Below, in pieces: positions 18,263 through 26,528 of a DNA stretch of 64,000 nt. The notes beneath the pieces were generated by a model. That model was not told where the DNA came from. It made no database searches and saw only the letters and a list, made by a program, of their open reading frames with translations. Positions within the stretch are counted from its first letter, which is position 1. Each line of letters opens with the position of its first letter. This stretch comes from Prevotella sp. UBA6994 (GTDB lineage: Bacteria; Bacteroidota; Bacteroidia; Bacteroidales; Bacteroidaceae). Where the stretch lies: the NCBI GenBank assembly GCA_002449845.1, contig DJXW01000019.1, positions 148,145 through 212,144 of the forward strand. The letters are read 5' to 3'. The translations under genes were made by a program, and so were the position numbers.

Positions 18263-19201
18263 TCATTCCAATCGTTTAATTGCCAATCGCAAATAGGCAA
18301 TATGGCTGATACCCAAATCACTGGTCTTGTCGCACCTGTCAATCATCTTGTTCAAGTCGTCTATGAGTTTTGCTCTCAGGTCTTTGTCCTTATCGATGAG
18401 AGGACGCATATACGAGCAAAGCGAATAGATAGTCATAGGGAGAGTAGCTCCTTGTTGGGTAGTAGCGTTACCTTTTAGAAACTCCGTTTTCAAAGCCTCG
18501 AAGGCTATGAGGAATTGAGAGCTGTTTGCCAATTCCGAAAAATCCCCTTTCAGTCCCATCTTAGATACTTCTTTGGCAATCTTCATGTTCATGTTGTCTG
18601 AGTCATCTTTCTCGTACTTGACCGAACCCTCATATTGTATTTGGTAATTATTGAGAACTTCTTGAGGGATAACGCTATATGTAACCACTATTTTTCCTCT
18701 TATCTTTCCACTTAATTGTATTTGTTTAGGGTCATCGTTCCATTCAATGGCGTAAGCGTAGCGGTGAGAGTGAGTCTTGTCTTCTGGGTCAAGCAAGCAC
18801 ATAAGATACCAGCTTTGCATTTCATTCATACCAATCTGAACCACATTATTGCGTTCGTTTCCCACCAATAAATCACGTGCGTTGGTGGGAACGCCACGAC
18901 CTCCAGTGTGTGTAAGTATTTGATAAATGTTGGGATTGTTACGGTCTTTGTCGAATGCCGTAAGCACTTCGTCAATGAGTTTACGATGTTTCTTTTTGAT
19001 GGTGAAGGTGTAAACATCGGCTTTCGCCACTAAAGGTCGGTTGGCTTTCGTGAAGTCGCGTTCTTCAGAGAAAGATTTTGACACCTCAACGTTCTTGGAA
19101 TTGACGAATGTCTCGAATGCTTTCTTTACGTTTTCTTGTGCTATCGCGAGATTAGAAGTAAGAAAACTAACCAGTACGAGCAAGATAGTTCTTTGTCTCA
19201 T
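18263..19201 (-). CDS. Secreted protein of unknown function in the ECF sigma unit
   Basis: The 312-residue product has a signal peptide (MRQRTILLVLVSFLTSNLAIA-QE) and no obvious membrane helix after it. I do not recognise a family. The mature protein is mixed polar with conserved-looking segments around RDLLVGNERNNVVQIGMNEMQSW and YAYAIEWND. It follows the anti-sigma candidate by about 60 nt and is likely co-transcribed with sigma and anti-sigma, so it may be part of an envelope-stress response. Confidence 0.65.
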   Translation of the reverse strand: MRQRTILLVLVSFLTSNLAIAQENVKKAFETFVNSKNVEVSKSFSEERDFTKANRPLVAKADVYTFTIKKKHRKLIDEVLTAFDKDRNNPNIYQILTHTGGRGVPTNARDLLVGNERNNVVQIGMNEMQSWYLMCLLDPEDKTHSHRYAYAIEWNDDPKQIQLSGKIRGKIVVTYSVIPQEVLNNYQIQYEGSVKYEKDDSDNMNMKIAKEVSKMGLKGDFSELANSSQFLIAFEALKTEFLKGNATTQQGATLPMTIYSLCSYMRPLIDKDKDLRAKLIDDLNKMIDRCDKTSDLGISHIAYLRLAIKRLE

Positions 19202-19262
19202 GATGTTATTGGTTTTTGATGTTATTATTTATGTTTTGTCTGTTTCTTGTTGATGTGAACGA

Positions 19263-19952
19263 TTATACCTCTTGAATCTTTTTCTCATCGGTTTGGCCGA
19301 TGCTTTCAATTTCTTTTTGAATATACTGATAAACGTCCTCATAGAGATGCTGGGCATCTTGCATGTAGTCTTTTCGTATTCGTTCTATTCTTCTTTGTGA
19401 GGCAGCCGCTTGCATGAGCTCTTCTGCCAAGTAAGCACGTATGAGATAACGATGCTCTTCCATATTTTCAATGAGTTGCTGTTCCTCTGCGGTTAGTTCC
19501 ATCGGTGGAATCCCGATGGTTTCTGTGTTGTTTGGCAATGGAGGAAGCGGCTCTTCCTGTATTGGAGATTCGATGATGGGAGTAGGCAATTCCTCTTTCT
19601 GAGTTGCTTGATGATAACGTTTCGCTTTTCTCTTGTGTCTTTGCCGCTCGTAAACCTTATCTTTATGAACGGGAAATACCATGTTTGAAGAGGCTAAAGA
19701 TGGTGTTTCCGTCTTCTTTTCATGACTGACTCTTGTTGGTACTTCATTCGTAGGTTGCAGGGTGTCGTATTCCCTTTCCCAGATGGTGAACGTGAGTATT
19801 CCCACGATGACCACCGCTGCCGCAGAAAACCAGCGCAAATAGGCAAGACGTGGGCGATGGACAGGACGTTCCTGTTGTTGAATGGCACTCAGCACGTTTT
19901 TCTTCAGCGATGCAGGAGCCTTTGGCTTTATTTTGGGTTTCAGTTCTTCCAT
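19263..19952 (-). CDS. Membrane anti-sigma factor candidate
   Basis: The 229-residue protein has a short basic cytoplasmic N-terminus, one membrane helix (about residues 39-58) and a polar, Pro/Glu/Gln-rich periplasmic region with a helical C-terminal third. It starts 9 nt after the ECF sigma factor stop. This layout (sigma, then single-pass membrane protein) is typical of sigma/anti-sigma pairs. No zinc-binding HxxxCxxC motif is visible, so the assignment rests on topology and neighbourhood. Confidence 0.65.
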   Translation of the reverse strand: MEELKPKIKPKAPASLKKNVLSAIQQQERPVHRPRLAYLRWFSAAAVVIVGILTFTIWEREYDTLQPTNEVPTRVSHEKKTETPSLASSNMVFPVHKDKVYERQRHKRKAKRYHQATQKEELPTPIIESPIQEEPLPPLPNNTETIGIPPMELTAEEQQLIENMEEHRYLIRAYLAEELMQAAASQRRIERIRKDYMQDAQHLYEDVYQYIQKEIESIGQTDEKKIQEV

Positions 19953-19961
19953 GTGTATGAT

Positions 19962-20459
19962 TCAATCAAAGTTAGTTTTTTTCTTCATCGTTTTCTGTAA
20001 TTTTTCCATTGCGTATCGGTATCTGCTTTTTACCGTGTCGCGAGAGATTCCGAGAATGTCGGCTATTTCACTAAATGTCAGTTCGTCGGTAAAGTGCATC
20101 TTGACGATGGTGGCTTGTTCCTCAGGCAAGGGAGCGAGTAGTTGCTCTATCCGAATGTATTCGCGAAACAGTTCCTGATGAGAGTCGTCTTCACGATTCT
20201 CGATGGCTTTCAAAGAAACGGTTTTCATGGGCGACCGCTGATGGTCTATACACAATCGGTGGAGTACTTTGTACAGCCAAGCCTTGTCGTTGACGATATG
20301 AGTCATCTGACTCTCCCGATAATATCGTACGAATGTCTCTTGCACCATGTCTTCAGCCTCCTTCTCATCCCCTAAGCGGAAAAAAGCAAACGAGAACAAG
20401 TTGTCTTGTAACTCGTCGATGAGCTTTTCTAACCGTTGGATGCTTTTGTCTTTATTCAC
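19962..20459 (-). CDS. ECF RNA polymerase sigma factor
   Basis: The 165-residue protein has region 2 (EAEDMVQETFVRYYRE, residues about 34-50) and region 4 with a helix-turn-helix (LTFSEIADILGISRDTVKSRYRYAMEKL). It heads a minus-strand unit with a membrane anti-sigma candidate, a secreted protein and a LolA-like protein, and is divergent from the copper ATPase gene. The signal it senses is unknown; the neighbours suggest envelope or lipoprotein stress. Confidence 0.9.
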   Translation of the reverse strand: MNKDKSIQRLEKLIDELQDNLFSFAFFRLGDEKEAEDMVQETFVRYYRESQMTHIVNDKAWLYKVLHRLCIDHQRSPMKTVSLKAIENREDDSHQELFREYIRIEQLLAPLPEEQATIVKMHFTDELTFSEIADILGISRDTVKSRYRYAMEKLQKTMKKKTNFD

Positions 20460-20527
20460 TTTTGGGATGATTCTTTTATTCCTATGACGCAGAATCCATC
20501 AATTTGGGTTTAAGAAAGGGTGATTTT

Positions 20528-20558
20528 TTGCATGAATTAATCAAATTTATTAATTTTG
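20528..20558 (+). promoter_or_regulatory. Sigma-ABfr promoter of the copper ATPase gene
   Basis: TTG at 20528-20530, 20 nt, then TAATTTTG at 20551-20558 match the consensus. The start codon is 54 nt downstream. Confidence 0.8.
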
Positions 20559-20612
20559 CATAGTTTTTGTGGAGCGATACATTCATTCTGCGAACCTTTA
20601 TTATAATAGACT

Positions 20613-22526
20613 ATGGTGACAAAAACAACAATTCCTGTTGTAGGCATGGCTTGCTCGTCGTGCTCTGCACATGTGGAGAAACAACTCAATTCGTTGGAAG
20701 GAGTGAAATCGGCAAGTGTTTCCCTTTCGTCAAGATCGGCATTGGTGGAATATGATACAGATGTGATTTCCTTGCAGCAAATGAAAGAAGCCATCAATGG
20801 CATTGGCTTCGACTTGGTCATTGAACAAGACCGCTCTGTAGTGGAGATTGAGCGAAGAGAATACGTGCTGTTAAAGCGGCGAACCCTCTTGGCGTGGGCT
20901 TTCGCATTGGCAGTAATGGCAATCTGTCATTTCACGAATGACGACGGACAATGGTCTTTGATTCTCGCATTGGCTTGTATATTGACGTGTGGCAAGCAAT
21001 TCTACGTGAATGCGTATAAGCAACTCCGTCATGGAATGGCAAGTATGGATACGTTGGTTTGTTTCTCTACAGCCATCTCTTTCTGTTATAGTGCAGTGGT
21101 TACATTGTTGAGAGCTTCCGGAAAGGATGGATTGGCAAACACACCCGTGTATTTTGACGCATCGGTGATGATCATTGCCTTCGTTCTTGTAGGTCGTTTG
21201 CTGGAGGAAAGGGCAAAGCGAGCCACGGCATCTTCTATCCGCACGTTGATGGGACTGCAACCCAAGACGGCGAGATTAGTGACTTCTGACACAGATACAA
21301 GGGATGTTCCCCTATCTACCATCACCGTGGGAGACGTGATGGAAGTGAGAGCGGGAGAGAAGATTCCCGTTGACGGAATGGTAACGTGGGCAGATAGCTT
21401 CATGACATCTGAGGGTGCCTACGTGGATGAATCGATGATTACGGGTGAACCTACGCCTGTATTGAAGAAACGTTTCGGAAAGGTACTGGCAGGTACGGTG
21501 CTTCAACAAGGTACGTTGCGCTTTCGTGCCACACAGGTTGGTGAGAAGACTGCTTTGGCGCAAATCATCCGAATGGTACAGCAGGCACAAGGGTCGAAGG
21601 CTCCCGTGCAACGTGTGGTTGACCGTATGGCAATGATATTTGTGCCAACCGTTACCATCATTGCATTTGTCACGTTCGTGGTGTGGCTATTGGTTGGTGT
21701 AAGTGCGGCTTTGCCTCATGCTATCGTATCGGCTGTTGCAGTGTTGGTGGTAGCTTGTCCGTGTGCAATGGGACTTGCCACACCTACAGCCTTGATGGTG
21801 GGCATAGGAAAAGCTGCTGAACGAAACATCTTGGTGAAAGATGCTACTGCCATAGAGATGATGAGAAAGGTGAATGCGTTGGTCATCGACAAGACGGGAA
21901 CACTGACTATACCCAATCAAAACGTTGACTTTACCAAGGTTGACAACTTGCCCTACGAGGAAAGGGAAACGCTGAAACCCCATGCGAAGGAAGCCATGAG
22001 CGAACTGAAATCCTTTGGTATTGATGTGTATATGATGAGTGGTGACCGTGAAGATGCTGCTGCTTATTGGGCAACCAAAGCAGACATCAGTCATTGGCAA
22101 AGCGGGGTGAAGCCACAAGACAAGGAAAACCTGGTGAAAAACTTGCAACAACAAGGTAAGACGGTGGCGATGGTTGGTGATGGTATTAACGATTCGCAGG
22201 CATTGGCAACTGCTGACGTGAGCATTGCCATTGGTACGGGAACGGATGTGGCTATGGACGTGGCGCAGGTGACGTTGATGGGCACAGACTTACGTGCCTT
22301 GCCCGATGCCGTAAGGTTGTCTCGTCGCACGGTGTCAATGATTCACCAAAACTTATTCTGGGCATTTATATATAATATTGTTTGTATTCCGTTGGCAGCA
22401 GGGTTGCCACATCTTTTTGGAATCAACTTCCATATTACTCCCATGTGGGCAAGTGGATTAATGGCTTTGTCAAGTATCAGCGTGGTATTGAATAGCCTGA
22501 GACTTAAAGTGATGGAGGATGGATGA
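20613..22526 (+). CDS. copA: Copper-type P1B ATPase with a reduced nucleotide-binding domain
   Basis: The 637-residue protein is a heavy-metal exporter of the inner membrane. It has an N-terminal HMA metal-binding domain (GMACSSC, C14/C17), the intramembrane CPC motif (C382-C384), the phosphorylation site DKTGT (D426) and GDGIND from about residue 522. The distance from DKTGT to GDGIND is only about 96 residues, and the N-domain with its conserved HP motif is missing; the usual TGD appears as MMSGDRE. The fold is otherwise complete and the frame intact, so this seems a lineage-specific short form rather than a recent deletion. Copper is inferred from CPC and CxxC. Confidence 0.88.
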   Translation: MVTKTTIPVVGMACSSCSAHVEKQLNSLEGVKSASVSLSSRSALVEYDTDVISLQQMKEAINGIGFDLVIEQDRSVVEIERREYVLLKRRTLLAWAFALAVMAICHFTNDDGQWSLILALACILTCGKQFYVNAYKQLRHGMASMDTLVCFSTAISFCYSAVVTLLRASGKDGLANTPVYFDASVMIIAFVLVGRLLEERAKRATASSIRTLMGLQPKTARLVTSDTDTRDVPLSTITVGDVMEVRAGEKIPVDGMVTWADSFMTSEGAYVDESMITGEPTPVLKKRFGKVLAGTVLQQGTLRFRATQVGEKTALAQIIRMVQQAQGSKAPVQRVVDRMAMIFVPTVTIIAFVTFVVWLLVGVSAALPHAIVSAVAVLVVACPCAMGLATPTALMVGIGKAAERNILVKDATAIEMMRKVNALVIDKTGTLTIPNQNVDFTKVDNLPYEERETLKPHAKEAMSELKSFGIDVYMMSGDREDAAAYWATKADISHWQSGVKPQDKENLVKNLQQQGKTVAMVGDGINDSQALATADVSIAIGTGTDVAMDVAQVTLMGTDLRALPDAVRLSRRTVSMIHQNLFWAFIYNIVCIPLAAGLPHLFGINFHITPMWASGLMALSSISVVLNSLRLKVMEDG

Positions 22527-22715
22527 ATGATGAAGGAGGAAGTAGGCAACAAAGTTGCGGAATGAAGGAAGAAGGAAGGATGTACTCCCTACATCAACAC
22601 TTCTTCCTCGCCATTAAGCGATTACTTCCACCTTCGTACTTCCTCCTTCCTACATCAATACTTCTTCCTCGCCATTAGGCGATTACTTCCACCTTCATAA
22701 CTCATCCTTCATACA
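22527..22715. repeat. Two-hairpin REP-like element, copy 1, with a 61-bp duplication
   Basis: This gap between the convergent copA and symporter genes is filled by a purine/pyrimidine-skewed repeat. It has GTAG directly followed by GCAAC-AAA-GTTGC (22546-22558), and about 50 bp further TCGCC-N-(A)GCGA hairpins at 22608-22621 and 22669-22682. The region 22589-22649 is repeated at 22650-22710 with a few changes, so the second hairpin is present twice. Confidence 0.85.
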
Positions 22716-24359
22716 TCATTCATCCCATGCGTCAAGGTCTTTTTCTATTTCTGGCAGTTGTGAACGATGGAAGACGGGGTCTTTGATTCCATTCTTCTTT
22801 TGCTGCCGATAATCATCAAGCAACTTGAAAGCATATTTACCTAATGTGATGATGGCAATGAGATTGCAGGCGGTGAGCAAAGCCATACATAAGTCGCCTA
22901 AATTCCAAACGATTTCGAGAGAAGCTAAAGCACCGAACATCACCAATATTCCTCCAGAGAAAAGACGGTAAAGGAAGAGTATATGTTTGAAGGAGGAATT
23001 ACGAAGGTTGAGGGAGGAATTATGATGGTTGATGTTGTCGCCTATCGGCGAGGAAGATGTTTGATGTTGGAAGTACATCTTTCCTTCTTCCTTCATTCCG
23101 CAACTTTGTTGCTCACATCCACCTTCGTAACTCCTCCTTCCACCTTCGTAATTCCTCCTTCCTCCTTCGTAATTTCTCCTTCCTCCTTCGTAATTTCTCC
23201 TTCCACCTTCAAATAGGAATCTGATATTGGTTTCCCCATAATAGTAGTTGCCAATAATACTGGAAAAGGCGAAGAGAAAAATGGCAATGGCAATGAAGAT
23301 AGGGCCAATAGAACCTATTTCTGATTGCAGTGCTGATTGCGTGAGGGCAATGCCATTTAATTCAGGTGAGGTGTAGAGCCCGCTAATGAGAATGATAAAA
23401 GCGGTACAAGAACAAACCAACAACGTATCAGTAAATACTCCGAGAGCTTGGATAAGTCCTTGCTTGACAGGGTGAGATGTTGTAGCGGTAGCCGCGACAT
23501 TGGGCGCACTTCCTTCTCCAGCCTCATTGCTGAACAATCCACGCTTGATACCATTCATCATTGTGGCTCCCAAACCACCGCCTGCTATTTGTTCGAGTCC
23601 GAAAGCATTGCTCATGATTACTTTGAAAACATGGGGTAGAAGGTGGAGGTTCATCAATACGATGATGAAAGCTAAGATGAAATACCCTATAGCCATGATG
23701 GGGACGATAACAGAACTTACTTTGGCAATGCGATGAATGCCACCGAAAACGATGGTCAACGATAAAATCACTAAAAGAATGCCAGTCGTTACTTTACTCC
23801 AACCAAAAGCCTCGTACATAGCGTTGCAAATCGTGTTGCTCTGAATAGAATTGTACGACAATCCGAACGTTATCGTGATGAGAATGGCAAAGACAATCGC
23901 CATCCACCGATTGTGCATTCCTTTTTGAATGTAATAAGCTGGTCCGCCGATGAATGAGCCATTGTGTCGCAACTTGAATAACTGTGCCAGTGTTGACTCA
24001 ACAAAAGCCGTCGCAGAACCAATCAATGCAATCGTCCACATCCAAAAAACGGCTCCTGGACCACCAATGGCAATGGCTGTCGCAACACCAGCTAAGTTGC
24101 CTGTCCCTACTCGTGTGGCTACAGAAACGGCAAAAGCCTGAAAGGAAGAAATGTGTTTGTGTCCAGGATGATTGGCAGATGAGTCAGCCAACAAGCGAAT
24201 CATCTCGCCCACCATGCGGAATTGCACGAACCGTGTGCGCCATGTGAACCATATCCCACAGATAATCAGAACGCCAATGAGAATGTATGTCCATAGAAAA
24301 TCATTGACTTGTGTAATGGCGATGTTCAGCCAACTGTCGGAAGCGAATATATCGTTCAT
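22716..24359 (-). CDS. Sodium:alanine/glycine symporter (AGCS family) with an in-frame repeat insertion
   Basis: AGCS proteins import alanine or glycine with Na+ through the inner membrane. The start at 24359 (MNDIFASDSW) gives 547 residues; the earlier in-frame ATG at 24437 overlaps the upstream gene. Family motifs are clear (ATRVGTGNLAGVATAIAIGGPGAVFWMW, GGPAYYIQKG, SNEAGEGSAPNVAATA). Between YYYGETNIRFLF and ILFLYRLFSGG, where relatives run straight on, lie about 74 extra residues (about 384-457) made of four EGGRRNY-type heptapeptides and a polar Asn/Ser-rich part. They are encoded by a copy of the intergenic repeat family. The insertion keeps the frame and falls in a loop between membrane helices, so the transporter may still work. 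Confidence 0.88.
   Translation of the reverse strand: MNDIFASDSWLNIAITQVNDFLWTYILIGVLIICGIWFTWRTRFVQFRMVGEMIRLLADSSANHPGHKHISSFQAFAVSVATRVGTGNLAGVATAIAIGGPGAVFWMWTIALIGSATAFVESTLAQLFKLRHNGSFIGGPAYYIQKGMHNRWMAIVFAILITITFGLSYNSIQSNTICNAMYEAFGWSKVTTGILLVILSLTIVFGGIHRIAKVSSVIVPIMAIGYFILAFIIVLMNLHLLPHVFKVIMSNAFGLEQIAGGGLGATMMNGIKRGLFSNEAGEGSAPNVAATATTSHPVKQGLIQALGVFTDTLLVCSCTAFIILISGLYTSPELNGIALTQSALQSEIGSIGPIFIAIAIFLFAFSSIIGNYYYGETNIRFLFEGGRRNYEGGRRNYEGGRRNYEGGRRSYEGGCEQQSCGMKEEGKMYFQHQTSSSPIGDNINHHNSSLNLRNSSFKHILFLYRLFSGGILVMFGALASLEIVWNLGDLCMALLTACNLIAIITLGKYAFKLLDDYRQQKKNGIKDPVFHRSQLPEIEKDLDAWDE
22986..23213. repeat. Two-hairpin REP-like element, copy inside the symporter gene
   Basis: The element is bounded by TTTGAAGG and CCTTCAAA and is 228 bp long, a multiple of three. 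It carries the TCGCC-TATC-GGCGA hairpin (23038-23051) and GCAAC-TTT-GTTGC (23100-23112), 49 bp apart as in the intergenic copies. From about 23114 it has 21-bp tandem units (each GAAGGAG, GAAGGAG, AAATTAC on the coding strand) that specify the EGGRRNY heptapeptides. Confidence 0.85.
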
Positions 24360-24370
24360 GATGGGAAGGA

Positions 24371-25054
24371 CTATGGGCGTGGAGGTGGTATGGAATGGAA
24401 ATTTCTGGATGAGCCAAACTCGTAACGAGGAATCCAATTGTGTTCAACATTCAATTGAATGCTAAACGATGGATTGAAATTGTATCTCACGGCAGCTCCT
24501 ATGCGGTCAACGTTGTACATATAAGCATCGTAAGGCATCATCATATCCATGGGGTACATGCCTCGATAGCCATACCAATTGTAATGAGGCATATTATTAT
24601 ATAAGGTCTTTTGAGCATAAAGATAGGCTTCCCAATGCTCATCAAACCGATAGCCTAATTGTGCATTAATGCCACCACTGCGATAGTTGTCCCCATCCCA
24701 GTTCACATTATTTATATAACCACCTACAGCTAGCGACAATTTTTCGCTAAGGGGAGTGGCGTATATGGCAGATAGGTTTTGTGAAAACCCTACACCATGA
24801 CGAGCATGTTTGCCAAATTGGGTGAAGGCAGACAACCCCACGTTTATGTTTAGTCCTTGGTGTAAATCCCAACCATACCATCCTGCATAGTGCATGGGAT
24901 ACATGATGTGTGGACGTATCTGTCCGTTCATGTCAACAGCCTGCAAGTATAAGGTGTCTCCCTTTTCTGTGATTTCCGTGGTCACATCCTCTTGAGCCCA
25001 CATATCCAATGTAGCACAGAAACTTGCCAGCAAGATGAATATCCATTTCTTCAT
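24371..25054 (-). CDS. Secreted, probably outer-membrane beta-barrel protein of unknown function
   Basis: The start at 25054 gives 227 residues with a signal peptide (MKKWIFILLASFCATLDMWAQ-ED); in-frame ATGs further upstream would place charged residues before the signal. The mature protein is rich in Tyr, Trp, Gly and alternating polar/non-polar strands (for example SLAVGGYINN and AAVRYNFNPSFSIQLNVEHNW), consistent with a small outer-membrane barrel. A MYPMDMMMPYDAYMY stretch is rich in Met and Tyr. The stop lies 11 nt before the symporter start, so the two genes may be co-transcribed. I recognise no specific family. Confidence 0.65.
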   Translation of the reverse strand: MKKWIFILLASFCATLDMWAQEDVTTEITEKGDTLYLQAVDMNGQIRPHIMYPMHYAGWYGWDLHQGLNINVGLSAFTQFGKHARHGVGFSQNLSAIYATPLSEKLSLAVGGYINNVNWDGDNYRSGGINAQLGYRFDEHWEAYLYAQKTLYNNMPHYNWYGYRGMYPMDMMMPYDAYMYNVDRIGAAVRYNFNPSFSIQLNVEHNWIPRYEFGSSRNFHSIPPPRP

Positions 25055-25145
25055 GACTACCAATTTGTGTATATTCATATTCCATTTGCAAAGATAGCAC
25101 CATTCCCCCACAAAATCTAAAAAATAGTATGTTTTTATCTATTTT

Positions 25146-25177
25146 TTTGTGTTATTAAATGAATTATGTTAATTTTG
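25146..25177 (+). promoter_or_regulatory. Sigma-ABfr promoter of the TPR gene
   Basis: TTTG at 25146-25149, 20 nt, TAATTTTG at 25170-25177. Transcription would begin near 25184, which rules out the ATG at 25159 and supports the start at 25201. Confidence 0.8.
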
Positions 25178-25200
25178 CCAAATCAATCAATTATAACGAT

Positions 25201-26088
25201 ATGGGATTCTTAAAGACATTGTTTAGTGGAAAGGTGGAAACACCGGAAGAGAAGAAGAAAGAAGTGGAGTCGAAAAATTTCGATGTGCTTAAATATGATG
25301 GTGTAAAGGCTTTGCGTGCCGGTGAACCTGCTCATGCGGTGGAGTTGTTCCAACATGCACTTACCATGCAGGAAGATTTGGAAATACGTGATTATCTCTC
25401 GCAAGCTCTCATCCATGTGGATAGATTGGAAGAAGCATACGAACAATTGGAAAAGCTCTATGAGGCAGAACCAGAAAACGTACAGTTGTTAGTACGTATG
25501 ACAGATGTGGCTTTCATGATGGAAGACTATGACCGTATGGAGGAATTATGTGAGAAGGCGATGCTCATAGACAAGGACAATCCCATGTTGCTCATGCTCT
25601 ATGCACGGGCTTGTATCGGTCGTGGCGACTTGGTCAATGCCGTGGCAATGTTGACCAAAGCCATCTCCATGCGAGAGGATTATGGAGAGGCTTACCTCAT
25701 GCGTGGTGATACGTTGTTAGAGATGGGAGATGTGACGAGTGCAGATGAAGATGCCAAATGGCTTGAGGAACATACTTCGGGCATAGAAGAAGTGTCGATG
25801 TTGAATGCGCGTGTGGAAGAAAGGAAAGGTAACCACCAAAAAGCCATTACTTATTACGACCAAGTGATTAAGGCCAATCCGTTCAATGCCTCTGCATTTG
25901 AGGAACGTGGCAAGATTAAGTTGGCATTGGGCGATAAGGAAGGTGCCGATGCTGATATGCGTTCATTGTTGGAAATAGAACCACAACGTGCTGAAGGTGT
26001 CAATGGCGAATTTTCTGCCGAAGGAACGGAAGACATAGCAAAGAAGGTGGAGCAAGCGTATAGAAACAGTAGTCCGTTTGGGATTTGA
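25201..26088 (+). CDS. Tetratricopeptide-repeat protein
   Basis: The 295-residue cytoplasmic protein (no signal peptide) is made largely of TPR helical hairpins from about residue 30 to 270 (for example AYEQLEKLYEAEPENVQLLVRMTDVAFM and KAITYYDQVIKANPFNASAFEERGKIKLALGD). TPR arrays mediate protein contacts; no partner is suggested by the neighbourhood. The start is set by the promoter position. A REP-like element follows the stop. Confidence 0.85.
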   Translation: MGFLKTLFSGKVETPEEKKKEVESKNFDVLKYDGVKALRAGEPAHAVELFQHALTMQEDLEIRDYLSQALIHVDRLEEAYEQLEKLYEAEPENVQLLVRMTDVAFMMEDYDRMEELCEKAMLIDKDNPMLLMLYARACIGRGDLVNAVAMLTKAISMREDYGEAYLMRGDTLLEMGDVTSADEDAKWLEEHTSGIEEVSMLNARVEERKGNHQKAITYYDQVIKANPFNASAFEERGKIKLALGDKEGADADMRSLLEIEPQRAEGVNGEFSAEGTEDIAKKVEQAYRNSSPFGI

Positions 26089-26278
26089 TGTGCGAAGGTT
26101 GAATTACGATGAATGAAGTAATTTGATGGTTGACGGTTGAATTACGAAGGATGAAGTAATCGCCTGTTGGCGAGTGATGAAGGTTTGAGGGATGATGTAC
26201 TTCCTCCCTTCTTCCTTCTCTCCGCAACTATGTTGCCTACTTCCACCTTCGTAATTCCTCCTTCTTCCATGTAAATGC
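26089..26278. repeat. Two-hairpin REP-like element, copy 3 (reverse orientation)
   Basis: TCGCC-TGTT-GGCGA (26160-26173) and GCAAC-TAT-GTTGC (26224-26236) are 50 bp apart. On the minus strand GTAG directly precedes the GCAAC hairpin. Flanks carry GAAGGTT/GAATTAC-type 7-mers. The element fills the space between the TPR gene and the aromatic operon leader. Confidence 0.85.
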
Positions 26279-26340
26279 CTAAATTTTGTTAATTTGTAGT
26301 ATTTTATAGCATATTACTATCGATTTATAAATTTTCTTTG

Positions 26341-26348
26341 TACTTTTG
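26341..26348 (+). promoter_or_regulatory. Candidate -7 element (TACTTTTG) of the aromatic operon
   Basis: TACTTTTG fits TAnnTTTG and lies 20 nt before the leader-peptide ATG. No good -33 TTG is present, so it may be a weak or activated promoter. Confidence 0.5.
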
Positions 26349-26367
26349 CAATCGAAATAAAATAAAA

Positions 26368-26454
26368 ATGATAAATATGATTCAGTTGAGCGCATCTTAT
26401 TTTTACTTTTATTTTTACTTTGCAGATAACTGTAAAGCGGGATGTGACGTGTAA
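26368..26454 (+). CDS. Phe/Tyr leader peptide of an attenuator
   Basis: A 28-residue open frame reads MINMIQLSAS, then four Tyr and four Phe codons in strict alternation (YFYFYFYF), then ADNCKAGCDV and TAA. Eight consecutive codons for the two end products of the downstream pathway are the hallmark of ribosome-mediated attenuation. The frame ends 30 nt before a terminator hairpin that precedes pheA. Confidence 0.85.
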   Translation: MINMIQLSASYFYFYFYFADNCKAGCDV

Positions 26455-26517
26455 ATTGAAGACAAAAGAGCATATAAATACAAAACGGTCCCGCATCAAA
26501 GCAGGGCCGTTTTTTTT
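26434..26517 (+). promoter_or_regulatory. Transcription attenuator (antiterminator/terminator pair)
   Basis: The terminator stem pairs ACGGTCCCGC (from 26485) with GCAGGGCCGT (to 26510) and is followed by eight T residues. GCGGGA at 26437-26442 is exactly complementary to TCCCGC (26489-26494) in the 5' arm of the terminator, so pairing of these two would prevent termination. A ribosome stalled at the Tyr/Phe codons leaves GCGGGA free, whereas a ribosome that reaches the leader stop covers it. The model is inferred from sequence. Confidence 0.75.
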
Positions 26518-26528
26518 AATGATATAAA

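Noticed and set aside
22716..24437. Frameshift or gene split in the symporter
   Set aside because: The frame is continuous through the insertion and conserved segments on both sides are in the same frame, so this is an in-frame insertion and not a pseudogene.
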